NCBI GenBank assembly: GCA_013306675.1
Contig: JABLUY010000044.1
Coordinates: 62,001 to 126,000 of the forward strand
From: Thraustochytrium sp. TN22
Taxonomy: Eukaryota > Sar > Bigyra > Thraustochytrida > Thraustochytriidae
Length of the DNA stretch: 64,000 nt
Reading direction: 5' to 3'
The position numbers and the translations under genes were made by a program. The notes under the pieces are model-generated. The model saw only the letters and a program-made list of their open reading frames with translations. It ran no database searches and had not been told where the DNA came from. Below, one piece after another: positions 28,714-38,407 of the stretch. The first letter of the stretch is position 1. Each line of letters opens with the position of its first letter.

Positions 28714-29791
28714 TCAGCGCGACATGGGCACGGGGGGAGCCGGGACGTCCGCAGACTTCTCCTCTTCCTTGAGAGCCTTCGTGGGTGCGGAAGCCTTGGA
28801 GTCGTCCGGGTCGCGCTCGGGCGGGAGGTCAGATGAGTTGAGCGCGGCGGCATCCTCCCCGTAGGTCTCGATGTACTTGCGCTCAACGACCAGGGCGGCC
28901 TCACGCTCGGTGGCAAAGGAGCCGAGGTTGCGGATGCGGCCGTCGACCCATGCACGCGCGATCCAGCGGCGGTCCCGCTTGTGCCAGGTGACGCCGCGGT
29001 ACTTGGAGGTGCAAGAGGTGGACTTCTTCCGTTTCCTGACGGCGGTGGGGCGGTCGTCGATGGAGCGCGAGCGCTTGCGCGGCGAGTCTGTATCCGAGGG
29101 CGCGACCGCGTGCTGCACAGAGAAGGCGTCCATGCCGTACGGGTTGGAGCCGGTGAGCGTACCGGAGAGCATGTTGAGCGCCGCCTCGGGGAGGCTGTAG
29201 AGAGGAATCTTGTGGCGCTGCAGAAGCTCGAGCTGCTGGAGTTGTTGGATCTGCTGAATCTGCTGGAGCTGTTGGAGGTGCTGCATTTGCTGCGTGTGTG
29301 TCGCGTCCGCGCCAGCCGCAGCCGCAGCCGCAGCCGCAGCCGCAGCCGCCGCCGTCGAAGAAGCAGCAGCAGGTGCTGAGGAGGAACTGGCGGGCGGCGC
29401 GGCCGCGGCTCCCGGAGCGGCGGCGCGCGCGGCGGCTGGGATGGCGGAGGCGGCGTCGTGCGGGACGAATTGGTTGGCGAAGGGCGCGCTATTGGGCGCC
29501 GCGTAGCTGCCGGGCATGAAGGGATTGGCGAAAGCGTAGCGAAGGAGCGCGGCGTGCTGCGCCGGGTCGAGGCCATCGAGCGCGTTGGCGCTAGCGTTGG
29601 CGGGGCCGGCGCTGGGCGGCCGCGCCGCGGCAGGCGGCGACTGCAGCTGCTGGTACGCGTGGAGCGCCTCGTGCTGCTGGTTGCCGCCACCCAGCGACCA
29701 GTTGGCCATGCCGGCGCCTGGAACGCACATGGCGTGCAGCGATGGGCTGCTGTTGAAGGGCGCGGCAGACTTGTGGTTATGCGTGGGGTGG

Positions 29792-29826
<35 letters not shown>

Positions 29827-30321
29827 ATGGCGCTGAAGCAGAAAATTGTCCTGCTGCTGCTGCTGCACGCCCTGCTGCTCGTGTTGCTTCTTGAGAAAGT
29901 CTTGCTGCTGACTGTACAGGTTGAAGAGCGCGTGATTACGCGCGATAGCGTCGATCGCAGAGCGCTCGTTGTTGCTGCCCATGCCGATGCCGTTGCCGCC
30001 ACTGCCGCCGGCGCCGGCGCCGGCGCCGCTGCTGCTGCCCGCGTCCGCCTTCATGTCGTGCGCGGAGTTCACGGCGGCCGCGGCTGCCGCTACTTGCTGG
30101 TACAGCAAGAGCGGGTCCAGCTGATGTTGAAGCTGGTTCATCTGTGGCTGCTGATGCGGGTGGCGCGGGGCGCCACCGGCGCCGCCGTCCATGAACTCGC
30201 TGTGGTGGCTCGCGGTGGACGTCGTGGTACCGCTGCTGTTGCTCGAGGCCCGCTGGTCCGCGTCCATGCAGCGCGTTGTGCCGCCTCGCTCAGGGCTTGC
30301 TTGCGGGCTCCCGAGTAGCAT
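28714..30321 (-). CDS. AP2/ERF-domain transcription factor (535 aa)
   Basis: I start at the ATG at 30321; a second ATG at 30267 is possible. The first ~430 residues are low-complexity: a Gln run at ~164-177 coded by a CTG/CAG repeat, Gly/Ser, and an Ala run near 323-336. A basic cluster (RKRKKS) precedes one AP2 domain at ~439-490: SKYRGVTWHKRDRRWIARAW, then GRIRNLGSFATEREAALV and an ETYGEDA end. The YRGV, W-x-AR-W and LG-x-F positions that contact the DNA backbone and bases are kept. It is a single-AP2 protein, as seen in algae and some stramenopiles, and is expected to bind a GC-rich site in the nucleus. The tail is acidic with Pro. Target genes are unknown. Confidence 0.88.
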
Positions 30322-30621
30322 CCACTGGCGCTGGGTGCAGCAGGCAGTGCGCACCTCCACCTTGCGGGGCCCGTGCGCCACGCCAGGCCGCGCACGGGCG
30401 AGCGGGCGGGCGGGCGACTGCTCGCGCAAGCGACCCTGCGCCGGAGCACGAGCGCCCGAGCGAGCGGGTCTGCGAGCGAGCGCGCCGCGGCACCCGCGGG
30501 GCACTCGGCCAGACAGGTCTCCGCCGCGCGTGCCTTGTCTTGTCGCGCTGCTTCGCTTGTCCTGCTTGCTTGCGGCCCGACTGCGATGTGATGCGACGCG
30601 ACGCGGCGCGGCAGCGCGGCG

Positions 30622-30694
30622 CGGCGCGGCGCGGCGCGGCGGCGCGCGCGAGCTGCGCGGCGCGGCGCGGCGCGGCGGCGCGCGCGAGCTGCGC
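30622..30694. repeat. 36-bp tandem duplication
   Basis: A GC-only unit ending in CGCGCGAGCTGCGC occurs twice with a 36-base period, 300-370 bp upstream of the AP2 gene start. Confidence 0.75.
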
Positions 30695-31370
30695 TGCAAG
30701 GGCGGTTCGCCGCGCGCGCGCGCGGGCGAGGCGAAGCGAGGCGGGGCGAGGCGGGGCGAGGCGAGGCGAGGCGGGCGAGGCGCGAGGCGAAGCGCCGCAC
30801 GCAAAAGCGGTATGGCTGCGCCGCTGCGGGTTCCGCGATGACTTTTAGCCGCGCGCGAAATCCCTGGTGGTGCGGGGCCGGTTGCGTGCACCGGACCCGG
30901 TCACCCGAGGCAGGTCCCCCTTGCGTATGGTGCGCCGTGTGCGAATGTTGCGCCGTGTCCGCTAGGCGTGGCCTCCCGCAGCTGGGAGCTACGACGCGTT
31001 CCCGCCGGGGGACCCGCGGCCACGTCAAGCTGCGACTGCGTCTGCGGGGCTTGGCCGTGCTCCTGTGGGCCGCCCCTGCCGACTGCGGGCTGCCGGTACC
31101 CCGGCCCCGCATCCTGCTGCGGGCCACACCTCTGCGCCGCCCTACGCGGCCGGGCCAGGGCGTGTTGCCTCGCCCGCGCGGCGCGATCCCTCGGCCGCGC
31201 GCTGGCCGGCGCTGGCAGGCGGGCGTTCGTTTGTTCATTCACCTTCATCGCGTCCGCGTGTCCCTCCGGCCAGCTCAGGCTGTGCCTCCCTCTGCCCGTC
31301 CGCCCGCCACCCTCTGGCGGCCGTGACCGCCGCCGCTCCGCTCGGCGACAATCAGGGAGGTAGCTACCTG

Positions 31371-31386
31371 CTAGCTAGCTAGCTAG
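31371..31386. repeat. (CTAG)4 tract
   Basis: Sixteen bases of CTAG repeat, preceded by the small palindrome GGTAGCTACC. It is not close to any start codon I can support. Confidence 0.75.
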
Positions 31387-32250
31387 TCGTCACCAGCAGC
31401 CAGCTTGATGGCCGGCCGGCGCCGGCCCGCTCGCTCGCTCGCGCGCTCAGCCAGCCAGCCAGCCAGCCAAACAGCCAGCCGGCCACGGCCTCTGGTGAAC
31501 CGGTCTGTAGCTCGCTCGCTCGCCGCGCTCGCTCGGCGCTCGCTACAGCCAGAGGGCGTTGCCAGCGTCGACCTGACCTGGCTGCCAGGGCCTGCCATGC
31601 GCCGCGTCGCCAGCAGCATTCGAGTTGCTCGCCCTGGCTGCGTCTGGCCGCTGGCACTGCTGTGCAGTGCCCGCCGGCCTCTTGGGAGCGAGCAGCGTGA
31701 TTTCCCTCGTCTACCTCACCTCACTCCGCCAGCCAGCAGGCGGCGCCAGCAGCTCCGCGCTGGGCTGCCTGCCACAGGCTGTAGGTGGATACGCCGCTTG
31801 GTAGGTAGCGAGCACAGCGAGCTACACCTCAATAGACAGTCAAGGCTCGGCACGCTACACTTACGTGACAATTCCGTCGCGCGCATGATGCACCGGCGCG
31901 CGCGAGCGAGCGGGCGAGCGAGCGAGCGATCACTTCAAGTTGATCGGCTGAGAGCGAGCGTGAGGGCGGCGACCAGCGCGCCTCCAAAAGCTCTAACTTA
32001 GCAATGCAAAGCTGTGACCTTCCTCCTGCGTAACTGGCCAGCGCACGCAAAGTCCTACGCGCTAACTTCCTAGTACAGAGCGGCCAGCGCGGCCAGCGCC
32101 TGTGGCCCGGTGGGAAAGCGCGCGTGACCGCGTGACCGTGCCGAGCTGAGTAGGACTACGTAGTAGGCCTCGAGGAGTCTACCAGTAGAAGAAGTACTAG
32201 ATTAGTTCCTGTTCGGGGGCTGCAAGCGGCTGCAAGGCCATAGGAGCCCT

Positions 32251-32264
32251 CATGCATGCATGCA
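32251..32264. repeat. (CATG)n/ATGC self-complementary run
   Basis: CATGCATGCATGCA in intergenic DNA; a longer copy lies at 43208-43223. Confidence 0.75.
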
Positions 32265-33264
32265 ATGGCTGGCGGCGCGGCGGCCCCTGCGACGCCTGCG
32301 AGTCACCACGACCAGGGGCGGGCGTCTCCGTAGAAATCCTCCAGATAGACAAACAGCAGACATTCAATTGGCATAACTTAGTCAGGCAGAGTCTGACAGA
32401 CAGACGCGGACGTAAGCGCCCGGCCGCCAACTTACGCAATTTAACGTTATGTTACAGCTGGCTCAGAGGACAGCCGCACCCGCTGCGGGCGGGGCCCCAC
32501 AGCTGAACCCCGCGCCTAGCAACTTCCTATAGCCAGGGATGGCCGCTGTCCCTCGCGCCTCCGCGCGACTCCCGAGTTTGCTGTGCCAGAGGTGAGGTGT
32601 GAGCCTCTGTGGGGCCCGGTGAGGGTGAGCCAGCCGGCAGTCCCCGACCCATGCGCCCCGCAGCTGGCCAGCTGCTGGGCCACCGCGCTTCAGGGCCAGG
32701 CCCTGCCAGCCGCAGCTGAGCCGCTCACGCTTGAACCCCCTCGGGCCCCTCCAAGGCCGCGCTTCCGCGGCTTTGTTCCGCCGCCGCGCCTCTTCTCGCG
32801 CGCTTCTGGGAGCCGCCGTGCCGCCCGCGCGCGCAACCCGCCAGCGGCGCCAGGCCAGTCGGAGCCCCGGGAGCGGTGCGCGGAGCCGGGAGCGCGGCGG
32901 ACTCGACTCCGGCTCGCCGGCCTCGCAGCGGTGGCGGGCGCCGGCGCCGGTTGGCAGCCGCTGCGCACGTAGCCTGCCAGGCTGGCTGGCTGGTTGACTG
33001 CACCAAGCGCTGCAGGGCCGCCGGCCGCTCGTCCGCCCGGGCCTGTCCTGGGGAGGGGACGCCGACGGCCGCCTCAGCTCCGACCTTGGCGACAGCCCGC
33101 GGCCGCCCGTGGCCGGGCCTCTGCGGCCTGGCCTGGCTGGCCGCTGGCGGCCTGCCAGTGGTCTGAGGTTTCGTTTCGTTGCAAAATGAAGGCGCGCGCA
33201 TTCATTCTTCTTCATCAGAGTCCGTGTGGCCACAGTGACATACGCGTGCAGTCACAGACTCACA

Positions 33265-33477
33265 GGGCATCCTTGAACATTGCCCTTGGTGTTGGGGACA
33301 CTCGGGGAATTCGGTTAACCTGGCTGCCAGTGGGGGGGTGACCCCCCTGCGATGTCGGCGCATGGTCGTTTGGCGGGGCCTCTGCCGCGCAGCCATGGAC
33401 GGCAGAGGCCCCGCCAACGTTCAACAAACTGCTTCTTGACGTCTTGACATCAGTAACGTTACCGGGACCAAACGGTC
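33265..33477. other. Cluster of hairpins; candidate structured RNA or DNA element
   Basis: Five self-complementary elements lie within 213 bases: GGGCA/TGCCC (33265-33269 with 33281-33285), GGGGGG-TGA-CCCCCC (33333-33347), a perfect 18-bp stem with a 12-base loop (33370-33387 with 33400-33417), the palindrome GTAACGTTAC (33453-33462) and GACC-AAAC-GGTC (33466-33477). It is non-coding, about 250 bp beyond the 3' end of the PH-costars gene. Transcription is unknown. Confidence 0.5.
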
Positions 33478-33724
33478 TCAAAGAACAGAAGTATATTCAT
33501 GGTAGGCATGCTGGGATGTGCAACAACAACTAAGCTAAGTTAGAGTCTCGGTGAGCGTGCGCTTGTCTCCTCCTCCTCACAACCTGCCGTATTGTATTGT
33601 CTTCCTTCCTGACGAACTGACTGGCTGCCAGGCTCGGGCTGCGCTGCGTGCGGCGTGCGGCGTGGGCATGGGCCTACTCGGCCTGCTCCGCGCAAGACGC
33701 GCTCTGCCGCGGGAGCGACAAGAA

Positions 33725-36700
33725 TCACTCAACAAGAAGGGTGATCTTGACGTGGTCGTGGATGCCCTGGAAGAGCATATCGCCGGTGTACTTGAGACGT
33801 TTCCTCTTCTTGGCGCGCATGAGAAGACCGACGAGCATGTCGGAAAGCTCGTACTTTTCAAAGAGCTCGCCAAAGGTGATGGTGACGAGACCGCCCTCGG
33901 AGGCGTCATACTTGCCCTCCTGCTTGATGAAGGCGCACAGTTTGTCCATGCCCTTCTCGACTCCCTTGGAGAAGTCACCGGCGCGCTGCTTGGAAAGGGT
34001 GGAGCGGCGTGTGTTGCCGGAGCCATAATCGACACCAAAGTCAAAGGCGGGCGCGGAGCTCTCGTCGAAGTTCTCCGGCTCGAGGCCGGCATGCGCAGCC
34101 TTGTGCTGGTCCATCATGCCGCGCACCTCGGCCATGCGCTGGCGCGCGGCCTCGGACATGGACGGCCTGCGCTTGGGCGCGGCGGCGGCGGCGGCGGCGG
34201 CCACGCTCGACATGCTGGGCCGCGCCGTCATGCTCTCAGGCGCAGGCTCAGGCGAGTCGGCCGCGCCGTCCAGGTCACCGTCGGTCTCGTCGCCGCCGCC
34301 GCCCGCGCCGCCGCCGGCGCTGCCTGTGGCGGCGCTGAGAAGGGTGCGGAAGCTGCTGAAGATGCCGCCCGTGGCGCCCGACTGCGAGGCCCGCTTCGCC
34401 GGCACGGGCGCGGCCGAGGCCGTGCGCTTGCTACTGGGCACAGCGGCGCCCTCGGGCGGCGCCGGCGCCGTCGTCTTGCGCAGGGACGTCTTCTTCTTGC
34501 GCGTACTGCGCGCCCGCGACAGCATGCTGGAGCCGGAGCCGGAGCCGGCGTCGGCGTCGTCTGCACGCGCGGGGGGCGCCGCGGGCTCGTCGTCGTGATC
34601 GTGCTCACGTGCCTCGCCGCGCTGCATCATGGCAAGAATATGGGGCGGCGGGCCGCCCGCGCCAGGCAGGCCGAGAGGGCGCGGCGACGGACCGCCGTCG
34701 TCATCGCCACCTCCGCCGAAGCGGGGCGGGCCACTCGGCGGGCCGCCGCCCGCAAAGAGCGCCTCGAGCGCCTTGGTGTTGACCTTCTTGGCAACCTGCG
34801 GCTTGCGCGCCTTGGCCTTGGACTTGCCGCCCGGGCCGCCGCCCGAGGGCGCGCCGCGCTCAGGCTCGCGGTAGGCCGGGTGGCGCTGCTCGGTGCGCGT
34901 GAGCTGGCCATTCTTCTCCTTCTCCGTGAGTGAGAAGAGCTTGGTACGGTACTGCTCGAGCCAAGTCTTCTTGCGGCCATCGCGGTCGTTGTGGAACTCG
35001 GGCGGCAGACGCGTGTAGATGGCGCGCAGCTCGACAATGTCGAGGCCCTGCGGAATGTAGCGCGAGGAGAGGTCGGCGATGTGCAGCTTGGCGATCTCGT
35101 CCTGTTGCATGTAGAGGAACTGGAAGATCTTGGTCTGCATGACGCGCTTGGCCAGCACGGGCTTGAGGCCGCGGCTCTCGAGAAAGGCCTCTGAGACGCC
35201 CGTGAGCACTTCGGGAGGCACAATGCCGGTCATCACCTCGAAGGCCTCGTGGTTGGTCTGCGCGTTATCGTGCTCCCAGTCGACCCACTTTTGCTCCTCG
35301 CGCTTCTTGTAGTCGGCGTGGTTGCGAACGATCTTGTCCCACTGGTCAAACTCCTCGGCGGCCGCGGACGCCTCCTTGGGGTCCTCGCTCATCATGCGCG
35401 GCACGCACTCCTTGAGGCGCTCCTCGGCCTGTTCCAGCGTGCCGTCCCAGTCCAGGTTGTCCAGGTCCACCTGAAGCGCGCTCTGCAGCGCGGCCAGCTT
35501 GGTCTCGAGCGCCTTGATTTGGCGCTCGTACTCCTCCATGGCCGCCGGGTGCTGGCTCTGGCGACGCCGGTTCTCCATGGCTTCCAGCTGCGTGCGTGCC
35601 ACCGACTGCTGCGCGCGGATGGCGTCCTCGCGCTCAATGTTCTTCTCGCGCATCTGCTGCATGAGCGCGAGCTCCTCCTGCAGGCGCTTCTCCTCGGACT
35701 CGGCCTTTTCGGCGCGCGACTCGGCCTCGTCTCGCTTCGCCTGGTTCTCCTCCGCCTTGGCGCGCCACTCCTCGGCGAACCGCCGCGCGTCCTCCAGCTC
35801 CTTCTCGCGCTTGCGCTGCTCCTCCTCAAGCTGGCGCACGCGCTCGCGCTCCTCCTCCAGCAGCTGCGCCGTCACGGCGTCGCGCGCCTGCGCGTGGCCC
35901 TCGGCCGCCCACTGCTCCTCGTGCTCCTGCAGTTCCTCCTCCGTCATGGCCTGGCCGCCGCGCCGCGTGAACCACGAGGCGCGCTTCGTCTTGGCCAGCG
36001 TCTTGGTGCGCTGTGACCGCTCGTACGCCGCCTTGCGCTTCTCGTAGTCCTCGCGGATCTGCGACGGGTCGCGCACAGGCGCGTCCAGCAGCTGCGGCGT
36101 GTCGAAATACTCCTCCTCTTCCATGATCTTGCGCAGGACGCTCGTCATGATGTGCATCCAGTACTTGAGGTCATCTGGGTCCGCAGCCGCGAATACGTAC
36201 TTCATGTTCAGGTCGGACAGCACGAACATGTGCGGCAGGTCGCCGTTGTTGCGCGCGCCGGCCGCCTGCCGCCGCGCGCCTACCGAGCTCTGATCCTCCA
36301 CCAGGCTCTCGTCGTCCAGGTCCTCCGTCGGCAGCTCGTCCTCGTCCCCGTCCGCGCCGTCCGTGCGGGCCTGCTGCACGAAGAACTCCGGCGTCAGGAT
36401 GATGCTGTTGACCGGCCGCGCGTCGCCCTTGTGCCTGTAGACAGCTAGCGCGCGCTCGTACAGCACGCAGTAGCGCCGCTTCCACCGGTGCCGCGTCCGC
36501 CCGGCGCGCGGCGACCGCATCTGCAGCCAGCCCTCGATGATGGGCTTGGCGTCGGCCGCCATGGGCGCCAGCAGCGGCTCGTCCACGTCGTCGCGGTCCG
36601 ACCGCAGCCCGCTCAGCAGCCCTTCCCACATGCCGCGCTCGCGCCGCGGCGTCTTGGTCTGCTGCTGCTCAATACTGCGCTTCACGTTCTCCACCAGCGC

Positions 36701-36862
36701 CTCGTACACCTCGCGCTTGAGCTTGCCCTCCTCCACCAGCACCGCGGCCTCGTCCAGCTGCTGCAGCTTCTGGTACAGGTCGTGGAACCCCGTGTGCTTG
36801 AGCAGGTCGGCGTGCGGGTTCATCGTGTGCAGCCGCTTGGACTTCATCTCGCGCTGCGCCAT
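33725..36862 (-). CDS. PH domain, coiled coil and C-terminal costars domain protein (1045 aa)
   Basis: ATG at 36862 (MAQREMKSKRL). Order: short helical start; PH domain at ~107-250 (IIEGWLQMRS, HRWKRRYCVLY, and closing helix DDLKYWMHIMTSV) with a ~45-residue acidic insert; long charged coiled coil at ~300-490; a conserved-looking block at ~530-700 (IVPPEVLTGVSEAF, RVMQTKIFQFLYMQQDEI); Pro/Gly/Ala-rich disorder; and the costars domain at ~966-1045 (GMDKLCAFIKQEG, ITFGELFEKYELSDMLVGLL, YTGDMLFQGIHDHVKITLL). Costars domains occur as the ABRACL protein and at the end of STARS/ABRA, both linked to actin control. PH domains bind phosphoinositides, so a membrane-to-actin link is a reasonable inference. 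I do not know this combination from a named family. Confidence 0.85.
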   Translation of the reverse strand: MAQREMKSKRLHTMNPHADLLKHTGFHDLYQKLQQLDEAAVLVEEGKLKREVYEALVENVKRSIEQQQTKTPRRERGMWEGLLSGLRSDRDDVDEPLLAPMAADAKPIIEGWLQMRSPRAGRTRHRWKRRYCVLYERALAVYRHKGDARPVNSIILTPEFFVQQARTDGADGDEDELPTEDLDDESLVEDQSSVGARRQAAGARNNGDLPHMFVLSDLNMKYVFAAADPDDLKYWMHIMTSVLRKIMEEEEYFDTPQLLDAPVRDPSQIREDYEKRKAAYERSQRTKTLAKTKRASWFTRRGGQAMTEEELQEHEEQWAAEGHAQARDAVTAQLLEEERERVRQLEEEQRKREKELEDARRFAEEWRAKAEENQAKRDEAESRAEKAESEEKRLQEELALMQQMREKNIEREDAIRAQQSVARTQLEAMENRRRQSQHPAAMEEYERQIKALETKLAALQSALQVDLDNLDWDGTLEQAEERLKECVPRMMSEDPKEASAAAEEFDQWDKIVRNHADYKKREEQKWVDWEHDNAQTNHEAFEVMTGIVPPEVLTGVSEAFLESRGLKPVLAKRVMQTKIFQFLYMQQDEIAKLHIADLSSRYIPQGLDIVELRAIYTRLPPEFHNDRDGRKKTWLEQYRTKLFSLTEKEKNGQLTRTEQRHPAYREPERGAPSGGGPGGKSKAKARKPQVAKKVNTKALEALFAGGGPPSGPPRFGGGGDDDGGPSPRPLGLPGAGGPPPHILAMMQRGEAREHDHDDEPAAPPARADDADAGSGSGSSMLSRARSTRKKKTSLRKTTAPAPPEGAAVPSSKRTASAAPVPAKRASQSGATGGIFSSFRTLLSAATGSAGGGAGGGGDETDGDLDGAADSPEPAPESMTARPSMSSVAAAAAAAAPKRRPSMSEAARQRMAEVRGMMDQHKAAHAGLEPENFDESSAPAFDFGVDYGSGNTRRSTLSKQRAGDFSKGVEKGMDKLCAFIKQEGKYDASEGGLVTITFGELFEKYELSDMLVGLLMRAKKRKRLKYTGDMLFQGIHDHVKITLLVE

Positions 36863-37046
36863 CTCCGCGTCACGTCCCAGCCGCGCCGCGCCGCCCCGCT
36901 CCCGCCGCCAGGCGCGCCCGGCCGCCGCCCGACCCGCCCACCCGCGCGTCGTGCCGTGCCTTGCCGCTGCACTCAGTACTGCGCGCGCGCGTGCGCGTGC
37001 GCGCGCGCGAGACGGGCCGCACGCCACGCCAAGCACAGGCAGGCCG

Positions 37047-37062
37047 AGCTATAGCTAGCTAG
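37047..37062. repeat. AGCTATAGCTAGCTAG tract
   Basis: About 185 bp upstream of the PH-costars ATG; same family as the other GCTA tracts. Confidence 0.75.
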
Positions 37063-37304
37063 AAAGAGGAGAGAGAGAGAGAGACGAGATCCCCCGCTCG
37101 CTCGCCGCCTGCCTGGACCCGGCCAGCCAGCCGGCCTCCGCTCTCCGCCCTCCGCTCTCCGCCGCGGTCCCCGCGCTGCGGCCTGCGCCGCCTGCCGCGC
37201 GCGCCGGGCCACGCCGCGCCGCGCCGCGCCTGGCCTGCCTCCGCGCCGCGCCGCGCCGCGCCGCGCCGCCGCCGCGCCCGCTCGCCCTCCGCCGGAGCGA
37301 GGGA

Positions 37305-37336
37305 GATGGATGGATGGATGGATGGATGGATGGATG
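37305..37336. repeat. (GATG)n microsatellite
   Basis: About eight copies of GATG in non-coding DNA. Confidence 0.85.
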
Positions 37337-38407
37337 CTTGAATGGATGCGCTGGCGGCGCCGGAAAGCTGAGAGCGTGTGCTTGGCTTTTTCAAACGCGC
37401 CGCCCCCCCGGGCGAACGAGCGCGCGCGCGCGAGCGGCCAGCGGCCACGCGCGGCGCCCTGCGCGGCGCCGGGCGTCTGCCGCCGGGCTCGGGCTCGCCG
37501 CCCTGGCCGGCGCGCGGCGCGGCGCGCGGCCCGGGGTCGCGGCCGCCGGAGCCAAGCTCGCGTGCCTCGCCTCGGGCGCCCTCGGGCGGGCAACTACTAG
37601 AGCGAGCGAGCTGGTCAAGTCCAGCACGTGCCCGGGGGGCACGCCGCGCGTCTTTCTCGCGCCCGGGCGCCGCGGCGCTGCGCGCCCTGCTTGCGCCGCG
37701 GCGCTACGCACGTGCCGTCGCGCGCCCCGCGCGCCGTGCCCCCGTGACCTGCGCGACTCGCCCCGTGGGCCCCGCCGGCATGTGCACCGCTGCTGGCGAT
37801 GTAGTCGGGACTGGGCTCGGAGGGGCACCGGCCGAGCGTGGAGCGACGCTCGATCTACGGGCACGCGCGCTGGGGCCGCTTCACGAGTGCGCCGGCCCAG
37901 TCTGTGCAGACGCTCGCACTGCTCTTGCGGCCAGAGGAGAGGAGAGAAGAGCTTTCAGTGAGAGACGCCACGCTGTGTCAGTCGTTTCAAAGTTGCCGTG
38001 TGTCGTGTCTGCCTTGCAGTGTCTGCCTTGCGTGCTTGAGCGAAGGGCGCGCCTTCTCGCTCGCTCGGTGGTGGTGATGGCAGGCCACCTGGCAAGGTGT
38101 GCGATGTGTCCGAGCCATCCAGCGCCACCCACTTATTGCACGAGCGCCGCACGTTGATGTGCAGTGCCAGTGAAGCACTCCCGAGAAATTTGAGCCCGCC
38201 ATTCATTGCTGGTACTAAGGGTAAGTTACCACAAGCTTGGTACGATCGGGATGATCTTGGTCAGCAGCCTGCCAGTGATCGTGCGCGCCAACGTCGCCTG
38301 ACGTTGTCCTTGCCCTGGCTGGACTTTGTGCAAAAAGAATACATGGTTTTGTTATCAAATCAACAGCAGGACGGCAGCCATCATCGCCGCAAGGGCGCCA
38401 GTCCGAG

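Larger units (their letters stand above)
30322..33724. other. 3.4 kb gene-poor tract
   Basis: It lies between the start of the AP2 gene and the stop of the PH-costars gene, both on the minus strand. I find no protein-like frame on either strand. Contents: a 36-bp tandem duplication (30622-30694), a GCTA tract (31371-31386), CAGC/CTGG runs, an ATGC run (32251-32264) and a hairpin cluster (33265-33477). The first few hundred bases probably hold the AP2 promoter. Confidence 0.6.
36863..38407. other. 1.5 kb intergenic tract
   Basis: It covers the 5' side of the PH-costars gene and the 3' side of the kinase gene. It has a GCTA tract (37047-37062), CCGCG runs (37205-37270) and a GATG microsatellite (37305-37336). 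No frame looks like protein. Confidence 0.55.

Noticed and set aside
30322-30891. In-frame extension of the AP2 protein upstream of 30321
   Set aside because: Arg/Ala/Pro-rich product of GCG repeats with no ATG and a tandem duplication; it looks like promoter DNA.
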